Part shown: piece by piece, positions 1 to 9,246 of the stretch | How the letters are laid out: each line of letters opens with the position of its first letter | Numbering within the stretch: position 1 is the first letter of the stretch | Assembly (NCBI RefSeq): GCF_031846265.1 | Contig: NZ_JAVRIA010000006.1 | Span: 62,001-126,000 of the forward strand | Length of the DNA stretch: 64,000 bases | Source: Microcosmobacter mediterraneus | GTDB lineage: Bacteria; Bacteroidota; Bacteroidia; Flavobacteriales; Flavobacteriaceae | Reading direction: 5' to 3' | Made by a program: the position numbers and the translations under genes | The notes under the pieces: generated by a model | What the model was told of the DNA's origin: nothing | Database searches by the model: none | Seen by the model: the letters and a program-made list of their open reading frames with translations, nothing else

Positions 1-539
1 TTATGGAGTGTTTCCTCTACAACCAAATCATCTTCAGTAATTTTAAAATCACCAATACCATGATTAATTTGTGCATTACGCAATGTTTCTGTGATAGATA
101 CTTTATCTAGAGCATCTCCAAATTGGTAAGCCCTAAAATCTCCAGTATGCTCATCACCTATTCCTGGCGACTTACTTTTATGATTCCCAGAACCACTTCG
201 TTTTATTTTCCCAAAAATATGATCTAATGCCTGTTGTCTAATTGCGCGTTCAGTTTTAGCAGTAATAGCCATACCTTTTCCATCACCATTAGGCTCAATT
301 TCTTCACGTATATAGCCTTTAGCTTTTAAATCTTCTATAAAATCTTCAATGGAGTATTCTTTAGTAGTCAATTTATATTCCTCATCTAGTTGTCGCAACC
401 AATTGATAGCTTCATCAAAATCACCAGAAGTATAGGTGATTAACTCTTTAAATACTTCAAATAATTTTTCAAAAGGTGATTGATGTGGAACTTCATAAGT
501 TTTAAATACAAAACCTGTTTTATTTAACTTTTCTTTCAT
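1..539 (-). CDS. VWA-domain protein, N-terminal part only (cut by window edge)
   Basis: An open frame starts at the ATG at 539 and runs off the left edge without a stop, giving about 179 residues. It opens MKEKLNKTGFVFKTYE and is rich in charged residues (KTERAIRQQALDHIFGKIKRSG), with no signal peptide. From memory this matches the N-terminal region of a conserved Flavobacteriia protein of about 370 residues whose C-terminal half is a von Willebrand factor A domain, often encoded beside a MoxR/Mg-chelatase-type AAA ATPase. The VWA domain would lie outside the window, so the family call is recognition of the N-terminus only. It is divergent from the secreted repeat protein at 656, with 116 bp between the starts. 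Confidence 0.7.
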   Translation of the reverse strand, partial: MKEKLNKTGFVFKTYEVPHQSPFEKLFEVFKELITYTSGDFDEAINWLRQLDEEYKLTTKEYSIEDFIEDLKAKGYIREEIEPNGDGKGMAITAKTERAIRQQALDHIFGKIKRSGSGNHKSKSPGIGDEHTGDFRAYQFGDALDKVSITETLRNAQINHGIGDFKITEDDLVVEETLH

Positions 540-655
540 AGCTATGTAAAAATAATGCTTTTAAAAATGCTATTAAAAGCATTAACATTGATTTTAGAAT
601 TCAATCGTTTCTTTTCCGTAATTTTAGAAGTCTAAAACCAACAATTTATTAAATA

Positions 656-3600
656 ATGAAAAAATTATTTTTAGCGATCGCTTTTTTAAGCCTCTCTCTT
701 CTTCCTGCTCAGGAATTTACAATGGACTTAGTAAAAAACATGACACCACGTAATATTGGACCTGGCGGCATGTCTGGTCGTGTTACTGCTATTGATGTTG
801 TACTTAATAATCCAGATATTATGTATGTAGGTACAGCATCAGGTGGTCTATGGAAATCTAATTCTGGTGGTATTAAATGGGAACCCATTTTTGATAAAGA
901 ACTCACAGCTTCAATTGGTGCTGTAGAAATTCAGCAATCTAACCCAAGTGTTATTTGGGTTGGAACTGGTGAAGGGAATCCTCGAAACTCATTAAATGGT
1001 GGTTATGGAGTATATAAGTCTCTTGATGGTGGAAAATCATGGATGGCTATGGGACTGGAAAATACAAGACATATCCATCGTATCATTGTTGACCCAACCA
1101 ATCCCGATATAGTTTATGTTGGTGCTATTGGATCTCCTTGGGGAGAACATCCAGAACGTGGTGTATTTAAAACTACAGATGGTGGCGAAACCTGGAATAA
1201 AATCTTATTTGCAAACAATAAAACAGGTGTTGCAGATATGGTTATGGATCCAACAAATCCTAACAAATTGATTGTTGCTCTATGGGAACACAAACGCGAT
1301 CCTTGGTTTTTTAATTCTGGAGGAGAAGGATCTGGTTTACATATGACACATGATGGTGGTAAAACCTGGGAAAAAATTACAAATGAAGAAGGGTTTCCAA
1401 AAGGAGATTTAGGACGTATTGGTATTGCTATTGCTCCAAACAAACCAAACATTGTATACGCTTTAGTTGAAGCTAAAAAGAATGCGCTATATAAAAGTGA
1501 AGATGGTGGGTTTAATTGGAAAAAAATTAATGATAAACGAGATATAGGAAACAGACCGTTTTACTACTCTGAAATATATGTAGATCCGCAAAATGAGAAT
1601 AGAGTATTTTCTGTTTTTACGTATGTAAATGTTTCAGAAGATGGTGGTAAAAACTTTAAACAATTGATGCCAGCTTATGGAGTTAGTAATGGTGTGCATC
1701 CAGATCACCATGCGTGGTGGATTCATCCAGAAAACGGAAATTTTATGATTGATGGTAATGATGGTGGAATGAATATTACAAAAGATGGTGGCAAAACTTG
1801 GCGTTTTATAGGCAATTTACCTGTTGCACAATTCTATCATATTAATGTAGATAACGAGTTTCCTTATAATGTATATGGAGGTATGCAAGACAATGGTTCT
1901 TGGAGAGGACCAGCTTATATTTGGCGTGCACAAGGTATTCGTAATAGCTACTGGCAAGAAATCAGTTTTGGTGATGGTTTTGATGTTGTACCAGACAAAG
2001 ATGATTCTCGCTATGGATGGTCTATGAGTCAGCAAGGCTATGTTAGCAGGTACGACTGGCAAACTGGTAATAATTATGGTGTAAGACCAACACATCCTGA
2101 TCCTGATGTTCGTTTACGATTCAATTGGAACTCTGCCATAAATATTGATCCTTTTAATAATAGAACCATATATTTCGGTAGTCAGTTTGTACACAAATCT
2201 AAAGACAAAGGTGAGACTTGGACAGTTATAAGTCCTGATTTATCTTCAAACGATCCTGAAAAACAAAAACAATCTGAAAGTGGAGGTTTAACCATGGATG
2301 CTACTGGTGCAGAAAATCATTGTACCATCTTAGTTATTGAACCTTCTCCACTTGAAAAAGATATGCTTTGGGCTGGTACTGATGATGGTCGTGTACATTA
2401 CACCTCTGATGGTGGAGATAATTGGATTGAGGTTACAAAAAATATTAAGGGTTTACCATCTGGAAGTTGGGTTGCTCAAATTAAAGCTTCAAATAAAAAT
2501 AAAGGTGAAGCACTTCTTATTGCCAATGATTACAGACGCTTTAACTACATACCTTACGCTTATAGAACAAAAGACTATGGTAAAACTTGGCAACGTATTG
2601 TAGATGATAATGATGTACAAAGCTACACACTTGCCATTGTAGAGGATCCAAAAGAGTCAAATTTACTATTCTTAGGAACAGATGATGGTCTATATGTGTC
2701 ATTAAATGCAGGTGAAAATTGGACAAAATGGACTAATGGTTTCCCAACGACTTCTGTTAAAGATTTAGTGATTCATCCTAGAGAACACGATTTAGTTATT
2801 GGAACTTTTGGACGTGCTGCTTGGATTTTAGACGATATTAGACCTCTACGTGAAATGGCAAAAAATAATGCAGTGATGTCTTCAAATATTAAACTTTTTA
2901 ATCCTCCTACTGCATACCAAGCTGCTTACCAACAACCAACAGGAAGTCGTTTTGGAGCTGACGCTATGTATCATGGTGAGAATAGATCTGGTGGGGCCAG
3001 ATTTGCATATCTATTTAACAAAAAGGAAAAGCCAAAATCAGATTCAGAGAGTGATACAGAAAAAAGTGAAGAGAGTAAAAATGTTGTGAAGTGGGATTCT
3101 TTAACTTTAAAATTATATGATGGTTCACGCCTAATTAGAACTTTAAAACGCAAAGCACCTAAGGAGAATGGCTTACAACGTTGGACATGGTATATGGACG
3201 AGGCTGGAACAGACAGACCATCTAGACGTATAAGAACATCAACAAGAGAACCAGGAGGTGTTTCAGTAAAACCAGGACAATATAAAGCAGTTATGCATTA
3301 TGGTGATCAAACATCTGAAGCTATGGTAACCGTTGCATCAGATCCAAGGCTCAATATATCTCAGAAAAACATCAATGAGGTCTATACAGCTTCAAAAGAA
3401 TTAGAAAGCATATCACAAACTTTAGCTGATGCCTCTAAGCAATTAATTGAGAGTAAGGATATTGCTTCAAAGTACAAATCTGAGTTAAACAAATTAGACA
3501 AAGAAACTTATAAAGCTCAAATTGAGTCTTCAGATTCTGTTGTAAAATCAATAGACAAATTATTGGATATGTATTTTGGAAAAATTGATAAACGTCAGGG

Positions 3601-3847
3601 CATTACTAGAAATCCTGAAGTAACAGCGTTACAGCGTTTACGCACTGCAAGCGGTTATATTTATGGAAGTCAAACTGGTTTAACATCAACTGAGACAACC
3701 TTGATGCAACATGCAAAAGAGGCTGTAAATAAGTTACTTAGTAAAACTAATACATTCTTTAATAATCAATGGAAAAACTATGAAGCTGAAATGAAAATGC
3801 TTCAAACACATCCTTTTAAAGAAACTAAAGTTTTTGGTATAGATTAA
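656..3847 (+). CDS. Secreted Asp-box (BNR/VPS10-like) beta-propeller protein
   Basis: A 1063-residue exported protein with a clear signal peptide (MKKLFLAIAFLSLSLLPAQ). At least ten Asp-box motifs of the type S/T-x-D-x-G-x-x-W are visible between roughly residues 65 and 690, for example SLDGGKSW, TTDGGETW, THDGGKTW, SEDGGFNW, TKDGGKTW, SKDKGETW, TSDGGDNW and TKDYGKTW. This is the pattern of sortilin/VPS10-like WD40/YVTN/BNR propellers, often annotated loosely as glycosyl hydrolase. Residues from about 800 on are a separate C-terminal region with a charged linker and a helical stretch near 930-985. No T9SS tail is seen. Substrate is unknown; no catalytic residues can be assigned. The ATG at 656 is the natural start because it opens the signal peptide. 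Confidence 0.85.
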   Translation: MKKLFLAIAFLSLSLLPAQEFTMDLVKNMTPRNIGPGGMSGRVTAIDVVLNNPDIMYVGTASGGLWKSNSGGIKWEPIFDKELTASIGAVEIQQSNPSVIWVGTGEGNPRNSLNGGYGVYKSLDGGKSWMAMGLENTRHIHRIIVDPTNPDIVYVGAIGSPWGEHPERGVFKTTDGGETWNKILFANNKTGVADMVMDPTNPNKLIVALWEHKRDPWFFNSGGEGSGLHMTHDGGKTWEKITNEEGFPKGDLGRIGIAIAPNKPNIVYALVEAKKNALYKSEDGGFNWKKINDKRDIGNRPFYYSEIYVDPQNENRVFSVFTYVNVSEDGGKNFKQLMPAYGVSNGVHPDHHAWWIHPENGNFMIDGNDGGMNITKDGGKTWRFIGNLPVAQFYHINVDNEFPYNVYGGMQDNGSWRGPAYIWRAQGIRNSYWQEISFGDGFDVVPDKDDSRYGWSMSQQGYVSRYDWQTGNNYGVRPTHPDPDVRLRFNWNSAINIDPFNNRTIYFGSQFVHKSKDKGETWTVISPDLSSNDPEKQKQSESGGLTMDATGAENHCTILVIEPSPLEKDMLWAGTDDGRVHYTSDGGDNWIEVTKNIKGLPSGSWVAQIKASNKNKGEALLIANDYRRFNYIPYAYRTKDYGKTWQRIVDDNDVQSYTLAIVEDPKESNLLFLGTDDGLYVSLNAGENWTKWTNGFPTTSVKDLVIHPREHDLVIGTFGRAAWILDDIRPLREMAKNNAVMSSNIKLFNPPTAYQAAYQQPTGSRFGADAMYHGENRSGGARFAYLFNKKEKPKSDSESDTEKSEESKNVVKWDSLTLKLYDGSRLIRTLKRKAPKENGLQRWTWYMDEAGTDRPSRRIRTSTREPGGVSVKPGQYKAVMHYGDQTSEAMVTVASDPRLNISQKNINEVYTASKELESISQTLADASKQLIESKDIASKYKSELNKLDKETYKAQIESSDSVVKSIDKLLDMYFGKIDKRQGITRNPEVTALQRLRTASGYIYGSQTGLTSTETTLMQHAKEAVNKLLSKTNTFFNNQWKNYEAEMKMLQTHPFKETKVFGID

Positions 3848-3952
3848 GGAAAGTCAAATCTATTTATATGAAAACAATATTGAGATAAACAATATCATTT
3901 GTATAAAGAAAATTATTCGCTTAACTTTCATGCAAATTAAAATATAATTAAC

Positions 3953-4573
3953 ATGAAAAAATTTCAAGCCTTATTAATTGTAACATGCCTCATCACAGTA
4001 TTAGCTTGTAAAAAAGATAAAAAAGAAGATGATCAAAATATAGACACTACAACAGAAGCTGTTGAATCTTCAACTACAAGTAATAATAATTCAAAGGCTA
4101 CTAATAAAAGTACTGCATTTAAAAAAATAAGAATGGTATTAGATGCTAAGAGTGGTAGTACAGTTAATGGTAGTGCTGTTTTTAAACAAGATAAAGGTGT
4201 TGTAAGTATGATTGCTACCTTTAGTGGTTTATCTGAAGGAGAGCATGCAATACACCTTCATGAAAAAGCTGATTGCTCATCTGATGACGGAAAATCTACA
4301 GGTGGACACTGGAACCCTACAGGAGCACAACATGGAAAATGGGGAGATGCTAAAGGATATCACAAAGGCGATATAGGAAACTTTACGGCTGATGCTAACG
4401 GAAATGGTTACGTTTCTTTTAATACAGATGAATGGTGTATTGGCTGTGGTGATGAAACCATGGATATTCTTGGTAAAGCTTTAATCGTTCACCAAGGTAC
4501 TGACGACTTCACCTCTCAACCATCAGGTGCAGCTGGTAGTAGAGTTAGTTGTGGAGGTATTGTAGAAGAATAA
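3953..4573 (+). CDS. sodC: Cu/Zn superoxide dismutase, lipoprotein
   Basis: A 206-residue SodC that dismutates superoxide outside the cytoplasm. The N-terminus is a lipoprotein signal with the lipidated cysteine at residue 19 (TVLAC), then a charged Ser/Thr/Asn linker to about 55. Copper ligands can be read as H101, H103, H119 and H180; zinc ligands as H119 (bridging), H127, H137 and D140, with spacing close to SOD1. The active-site arginine is R197 and the structural disulfide is C108-C200. All key residues are present, so it should be active. An extra CxxC pair (C162, C165) sits before the last copper ligand. The gene is 105 bp after the repeat protein and is followed by a strong terminator, so it probably ends its transcript. 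Confidence 0.93.
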   Translation: MKKFQALLIVTCLITVLACKKDKKEDDQNIDTTTEAVESSTTSNNNSKATNKSTAFKKIRMVLDAKSGSTVNGSAVFKQDKGVVSMIATFSGLSEGEHAIHLHEKADCSSDDGKSTGGHWNPTGAQHGKWGDAKGYHKGDIGNFTADANGNGYVSFNTDEWCIGCGDETMDILGKALIVHQGTDDFTSQPSGAAGSRVSCGGIVEE

Positions 4574-4594
4574 AAGTCTTATTGAAATAGTTAC

Positions 4595-4624
4595 AAAAAG
4601 CTACTTTATTTAGGTAGCTTTTTT
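4595..4624 (+). terminator. Rho-independent terminator after sodC
   Basis: A 10-bp stem (AAAAAGCTAC at 4595-4604 with GTAGCTTTTT at 4614-4623) closes a 9-nt loop and ends in a T run. It lies 22 bp after the sodC stop and before the next plus-strand gene. Confidence 0.85.
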
Positions 4625-4646
4625 AATTTTATACAAATTATAGTTT

Positions 4647-5831
4647 ATGAATCCATCTGCCTCTGGCTGGATAAAAAAGTTAATCTCGCAATTACAGTCT
4701 AAAAATTATTATCATAATTTAGATGATGAGAGTTTTTATAATGCACTAAGACATTGTGGATTTATTTATGGCAGTAATATTCATTCTCTTGAAAAAGACA
4801 TTTCTACAAACACCTTAAGTGAAGAAGAAATATGTAAAGTTAACTTAGTTATAGCATTACATTATGTTCACACCAAACATAATCCAGATCAAATCTTTGT
4901 AGCAAGTGTTATAAGCTTTTACAAAGCCTTAAACCATTATAAAGCGTCTTTTTTCGAAGAACTTCTAGGTCGACGAAAATCTTTTGGATTACTGGAGAGT
5001 ATTATTCATAAACGCATTAATATAGACGATAATATTATTACTAAAAGTTTTAATCAATTTGTAATAAATGCATTATTATTTGTAGATATTTTAGCCTTTA
5101 ACAAATACCTGAAAAATGGTAAGATATCTATAGATTATATAAAACAATTAGAAGCTGCTATAGAAGTCATTGTTTTTAAAGTATTTGAAAAGAAAACTGT
5201 AAAAACTGAGTATGACCACAGTCTTTTAAATCTAATTGAGTCGTCGTTACGTTACCATAATAATGAACAATTACAATACGAAGATGTTATTGCTTTTATT
5301 TCCTCTCCTTTAGAAAAACGCTACATCATTGACATTGTATGTATGGCAGCCTGGAGCGATAAGGTTATAGACAAGGAAGAACAGGAATTTTTACATAAGC
5401 TAAAAAACGATCTTGTACTTAACAAAGATCAGATTATTGATTCTGTGACATTTGTTAATACATTCTATGACATTAACAAAGATCATATTGCACATTTAAG
5501 TTCTAAAAACTTGGTTCAGAATTTTTATGATAATTCTAGTAAGCTTGTAAATAAACTTATAAAACGCAATAGTAAACGTTTACTAAAAGAACTCCAAGAG
5601 AGTAAGGATATTATGGTGTTACTTACCAAATCTACTACTAGAAAACTTACAGACGAGGAACAAAAGCAAGTGCAAAATCAACTGTTAGATATTTTTAAAT
5701 CTATTCCAAGCTTAGCCATCTTTTTACTTCCAGGAGGTATGTTGTTACTTCCTTTATTTATAAAATTTATTCCTAAGTTATTACCTTCCGCTTTTGATGA
5801 TAATCGTTTAGATGATGAACTCAAAGACTAA
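4647..5831 (+). CDS. LETM1-like/TerB-like domain protein
   Basis: A 394-residue protein without a signal peptide. The middle (about 215-290) resembles a TerB-like helical domain (IVCMAAWSDKVIDKEEQEFL). The C-terminus (about 335-385) has the LETM1-type pattern: a charged helix, then a hydrophobic proline/glycine-rich segment (FLLPGGMLLLPLFIKFIPKLLPSAF). Relatives in Flavobacteriia are annotated as LETM1-related biofilm-associated protein; I know that label but cannot verify a function. It is likely membrane-associated through the C-terminal segment. It stands alone between the sodC terminator and the convergent response regulator. Confidence 0.75.
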   Translation: MNPSASGWIKKLISQLQSKNYYHNLDDESFYNALRHCGFIYGSNIHSLEKDISTNTLSEEEICKVNLVIALHYVHTKHNPDQIFVASVISFYKALNHYKASFFEELLGRRKSFGLLESIIHKRINIDDNIITKSFNQFVINALLFVDILAFNKYLKNGKISIDYIKQLEAAIEVIVFKVFEKKTVKTEYDHSLLNLIESSLRYHNNEQLQYEDVIAFISSPLEKRYIIDIVCMAAWSDKVIDKEEQEFLHKLKNDLVLNKDQIIDSVTFVNTFYDINKDHIAHLSSKNLVQNFYDNSSKLVNKLIKRNSKRLLKELQESKDIMVLLTKSTTRKLTDEEQKQVQNQLLDIFKSIPSLAIFLLPGGMLLLPLFIKFIPKLLPSAFDDNRLDDELKD

Positions 5832-5903
5832 TAATACGTATTTAGAGATTTGCCTTTAGACATCTATTCTGTAAAAATCCTATAATTAAGTTATAACTTC
5901 TAC

Positions 5904-6659
5904 TTATTCTAACCAGGCTTTAAAATCCTTTACGCGTTCTCTAGCTACAATAACATCTTGTTCGTTGTATGAAGATAATTTTATTTGTAACCTAGAATTA
6001 GTATAGCTAATCATATCCTTAATAGCATTAATGTTTACAAAGAATTTTCTATTTATTCTATAAAATATATTTGGATCTAACTCTTTTTCAAGATGCTCTA
6101 ATGTGGTATCTAAAAGATAGTTTCTGTTTTCTGAGGTATGTAAATACGTTCCTTTATTTTCACTGTAAAAACATTCAATATCATCTATATTTATGAGCTT
6201 AAGGTGTTGACCAACTTTAATAGAAAAACGCTTTTTATAGTCTCGTTCTATAGGATTAACCAACAGCTTTTTTATATCATTAAAATCTAAAGTTACCAAC
6301 TGTTCTTTTGGTAATCGATCTTTATATTTTGAAACGGCCTTTGCCAAATCATCTTCATCTATAGGCTTTAAAAGGTAGTCTATACTATTAAGTTTAAAGG
6401 CTTGTAAAGCATATTCATCATAGGCAGTTGTAAATATGATAGCAGATTTTACGTCTACATGTTCAAAAATCTCAAAAGATAAACCATCACTAAGTTGTAT
6501 ATCTAAAAATATCACATCTGGATGTTCATTATTTTGAAACCACTCTAAAGATTCTTCAACAGAATGTAACATCACCTCAGCATTAATTTCTAGCTTATTA
6601 AGCATACGTTGCAAGCGTCTTGCCGAAGGTTTTTCGTCTTCTATAATAATAACATTCAT
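5904..6659 (-). CDS. LytTR-family response regulator
   Basis: A 251-residue response regulator. The receiver domain (1-120) carries the acidic pair E7/D8, phospho-acceptor D53, T77/T78 and K98, all intact. The LytTR DNA-binding domain covers about 142-250 (FSIKVGQHLKLINIDDIECFYSENKGTYL begins its first strands). It is the last gene of the minus-strand operon that also encodes the LytS-type kinase at 7882-9234, its likely partner. Its ATG overlaps the stop of the upstream gene by 4 bp, pointing to translational coupling. Confidence 0.93.
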   Translation of the reverse strand: MNVIIIEDEKPSARRLQRMLNKLEINAEVMLHSVEESLEWFQNNEHPDVIFLDIQLSDGLSFEIFEHVDVKSAIIFTTAYDEYALQAFKLNSIDYLLKPIDEDDLAKAVSKYKDRLPKEQLVTLDFNDIKKLLVNPIERDYKKRFSIKVGQHLKLINIDDIECFYSENKGTYLHTSENRNYLLDTTLEHLEKELDPNIFYRINRKFFVNINAIKDMISYTNSRLQIKLSSYNEQDVIVARERVKDFKAWLE

Positions 6660-7132
6660 CTTAGATTTAATTTTTTAGCTTGTTTATTAATAATAATACT
6701 GCCAATCATTGCTGTTACAAAAGTTGCTAATGCTACCATCCACCAAAATTGTTTCATATTACCTACAAAGCGAGTTCCTACTTCTGCCCAAAAAGCACAA
6801 TATAAACCAACAACGCTCCAATTCATAAAATAAAAGTGATAAGGAAACCAGTTATTCCTTTTCTTAATTGTTGGGAGCATTCCACCAATAACACTTACTA
6901 AACTAACGATAGCAAAAAAGTGAAATAGGCTAAAACCACCAAAGTTTACGATTAAAAAAGAACTAACATTTAATAGTAGCATACTAACTACATAGATATA
7001 ACCTATACGTTTATGAAAAGTAGTTCCTTTTGTGTTTAGTAACACAATTGTACCTGAAAGCATACTTACAATTGCAGTGATAAAATGGAACCAACCAATA
7101 TTACTATGTATGATATCACTAAAAAAATCCAT
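6656..7132 (-). CDS. DUF2306-type membrane protein
   Basis: A 158-residue protein with four hydrophobic segments and the conserved look of DUF2306 proteins (HFITAIVSMLSGTIVLL followed by KGTTFHKRIGYIYV; His residues near helix ends). No function is established for the family. It sits inside the LytS/LytTR operon and overlaps the response regulator start by 4 bp, so it is probably made with the signalling pair; a role in sensing is only inferred from position. Confidence 0.75.
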   Translation of the reverse strand: MDFFSDIIHSNIGWFHFITAIVSMLSGTIVLLNTKGTTFHKRIGYIYVVSMLLLNVSSFLIVNFGGFSLFHFFAIVSLVSVIGGMLPTIKKRNNWFPYHFYFMNWSVVGLYCAFWAEVGTRFVGNMKQFWWMVALATFVTAMIGSIIINKQAKKLNLR

Positions 7133-7174
7133 GATTATAATGAAATAGATTGGTTCGTAATTTTTGTGATATAC

Positions 7175-7534
7175 CTATTCAAAACGTCTAAACTCTTCTT
7201 GATCCTTTTCTATAAACTCTTGTATTTTGCGCTCTTCCCAATTCTTGCCAAAAATAAATCCTGGTCCAAATACACCGAGGAAATGGAATAGTAAACCAAT
7301 TCCCCAAAATACAGCAGTTGCATAAGGTCCAAAACCTCTAAAACCTTCACCAGAATTAAAGCCTATTAACAGAATTAAAAAGATATTAATTACGATATAA
7401 ACAGCAAGGTGCCAATAAAATCCTATAATTTTATCGAGCTTCTTTTTGGCTCTTAAATAGGCTTCTTCTTTTTCAAATTGACGTTGAGATCTATTCTCAT
7501 CATCACTATACGGTTCTATACTATAATTATCCAT
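7175..7534 (-). CDS. 2TM-domain protein
   Basis: A 119-residue protein with the layout of the 2TM family: a charged N-terminal helix (EEAYLRAKKKLDKIIGFY), two membrane segments (about 45-62 and 75-95) and the signature GKNWEERKIQEFI near the C-terminus. It is the second of two stand-alone copies beside a kinase that carries the same domain. The spacing to the upstream copy is 6 bp. The molecular role of 2TM proteins is unknown to me. Confidence 0.85.
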   Translation of the reverse strand: MDNYSIEPYSDDENRSQRQFEKEEAYLRAKKKLDKIIGFYWHLAVYIVINIFLILLIGFNSGEGFRGFGPYATAVFWGIGLLFHFLGVFGPGFIFGKNWEERKIQEFIEKDQEEFRRFE

Positions 7535-7540
7535 AATGTT

Positions 7541-7891
7541 TTATTTTTTCAAGTTTATGGATTCATCTTCATCCATAAATTGTTTTAATTTATCTTCTTC
7601 CCAATTTTTACCAAGAATAAATGGTAAACCAAACACTGATATAGTTTGAATTAATAATACAATTCCCCAAATTATCCATACGATGAAGGTATCTAAATCC
7701 CAAACTGCGTCACTAAAACTCTCACCATTGTTTACGTTTCTATTAACTTTAAATAAAGAGATAACAACATTTACGATTAAGAATATAATACAATGGAAAT
7801 AAAATTTTCTTAAACGTTCTGCACGATGCCTTGCTCTAAAATACAGTCCATCATCTTTATACTTTTCATTCATTTTCATAGTTAATTCCAT
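7541..7891 (-). CDS. 2TM-domain protein
   Basis: A 116-residue 2TM-family protein: charged amphipathic start (FRARHRAERLRKFYFHC), two membrane segments and the C-terminal LGKNWEEDKLKQFMDEDE signature. It overlaps the end of the histidine kinase gene by 10 bp, so the two are almost certainly translated together. A second in-frame ATG four codons downstream (MKMNEKYKDDG) could also be the start. Confidence 0.85.
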   Translation of the reverse strand: MELTMKMNEKYKDDGLYFRARHRAERLRKFYFHCIIFLIVNVVISLFKVNRNVNNGESFSDAVWDLDTFIVWIIWGIVLLIQTISVFGLPFILGKNWEEDKLKQFMDEDESINLKK

Positions 7892-9234
7892 CTGTTTTTA
7901 TTTTCCTCTTCTTGCATATATTGCTCAATCTTTCTTTGCTCCCAATTTCTACCTAGCATACCATCGTTAACATAAACCTTGTAAGCATGAAAAGCTATAC
8001 CAATTCCCCAACCAAACATTGGAAACCAAAACCACTTAAAATTCCAAGAGGTATACCAATTAATAAATATTAAAAAAGGAATCACTATACAGTATGATAT
8101 AACACTGTAATAAAATTCTTTAACTTCTTCTACATGTTTACGAGCCCTCACATAACGATCATCGAACTCATTTTTTGATTCTATTCTTCTCATAACTTTG
8201 ATTTGTTTTGTAAGCATTGGTATTGCTACTGCAAAACGTTTTGCTTCTTGATTGATAATTACTTTTTTATTTGTGAGTAGCTCATAGCGTTGCTTAATAT
8301 TACCTAAACCAACACCACTACTCTTTTTTACTATTTGTTTTGGTTGCAGATTATTCATCACTACCAAATTGTTTCCTTCTTCATAAATTTTAATATGAAG
8401 CGGTTTAGAACTAGTTACCATATTGTGTTTTACAGCATTCTCTAAGAGTAATTGCAGAGATAATGGCACAACTTTACTTTCTGGATTCTGAGCCTTTTCT
8501 GGGATATCAAAAATTAAACTATCCTCAAACCGCATTTTTAATAAAGACATGTAAGTACGAGCAAAATCTAATTCTTCATCTACTGTAACCAAATCTTTAT
8601 TTTTTTGTTCTAATACATATCTATATACCTTAGATAATGATGTGGTAAACTTCTGCGCATTATCTGGGTTTTCTTCAATTAAACTGGTTAATACATTTAA
8701 ACTATTAAATAGAAAATGCGGATCTAATTGGTTCTTTAAAGCATCAAACTTTGCACTTGCAGTACCAGCGATTACCTTTTGCTCTTTAATTTTATTTTTT
8801 TGAGCTTCTTTGTAATAATAAACTGCATGAAAGAACAAGGATATTATTAAGGTTATCATTAAGGCGCTTAAATAAAACTCTGGACGTTCTGTATTTACAA
8901 ACTCATCCCAAGTTTCACCTTCAATCACAGTTTCTATAAAAGCTCTTATAAAAAATATAGTTACTAACGTAATGGCAACTGACCCAAAAAAACCAATAGC
9001 AATTCTATATTTCTTATAACGATCCCAAACCACATACTCATTGATGTAATCAAAGAAATAAGAGTTAACTAAACTCAATGGAATAGAATAAAGCATATAA
9101 TAAGCAAGTATGCGAAGGAAGTTATTATTTAATTCTATTCGTGAACCAGTAAAATAACGTATTACTTGATCTACAAGCATAATTACTATGCCAATTAGAA
9201 CTCCAGATATAATTGTTTTTAATAACTTCTTCAT
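7882..9234 (-). CDS. LytS-type sensor histidine kinase with fused 2TM domain
   Basis: A 450-residue membrane kinase. Four hydrophobic segments occupy about 5-140. The His_kinase (LytS-type) region has phospho-accepting H173 in DPHFLFNSLN. The ATP-binding N-box is LLLENAVKHN (N266) and the G-box is SGVGLGNIKQRYELL (306-320). Residues 356-445 repeat the fold of the two downstream 2TM proteins (RARKHVEEVKEFYYSVISYC, then GRNWEQRKIEQYM). The fusion is within one uninterrupted frame. The partner is the LytTR regulator at the end of the operon. Signal unknown. Confidence 0.92.
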   Translation of the reverse strand: MKKLLKTIISGVLIGIVIMLVDQVIRYFTGSRIELNNNFLRILAYYMLYSIPLSLVNSYFFDYINEYVVWDRYKKYRIAIGFFGSVAITLVTIFFIRAFIETVIEGETWDEFVNTERPEFYLSALMITLIISLFFHAVYYYKEAQKNKIKEQKVIAGTASAKFDALKNQLDPHFLFNSLNVLTSLIEENPDNAQKFTTSLSKVYRYVLEQKNKDLVTVDEELDFARTYMSLLKMRFEDSLIFDIPEKAQNPESKVVPLSLQLLLENAVKHNMVTSSKPLHIKIYEEGNNLVVMNNLQPKQIVKKSSGVGLGNIKQRYELLTNKKVIINQEAKRFAVAIPMLTKQIKVMRRIESKNEFDDRYVRARKHVEEVKEFYYSVISYCIVIPFLIFINWYTSWNFKWFWFPMFGWGIGIAFHAYKVYVNDGMLGRNWEQRKIEQYMQEEENKNRWN

Positions 9235-9246
9235 GAGTTGCTCTTC

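Noticed and set aside
1114..1452. 112-residue antisense frame in the repeat-protein gene
   Set aside because: Proline- and serine-rich product typical of reverse frames across Asp-box repeats; no separate evidence.
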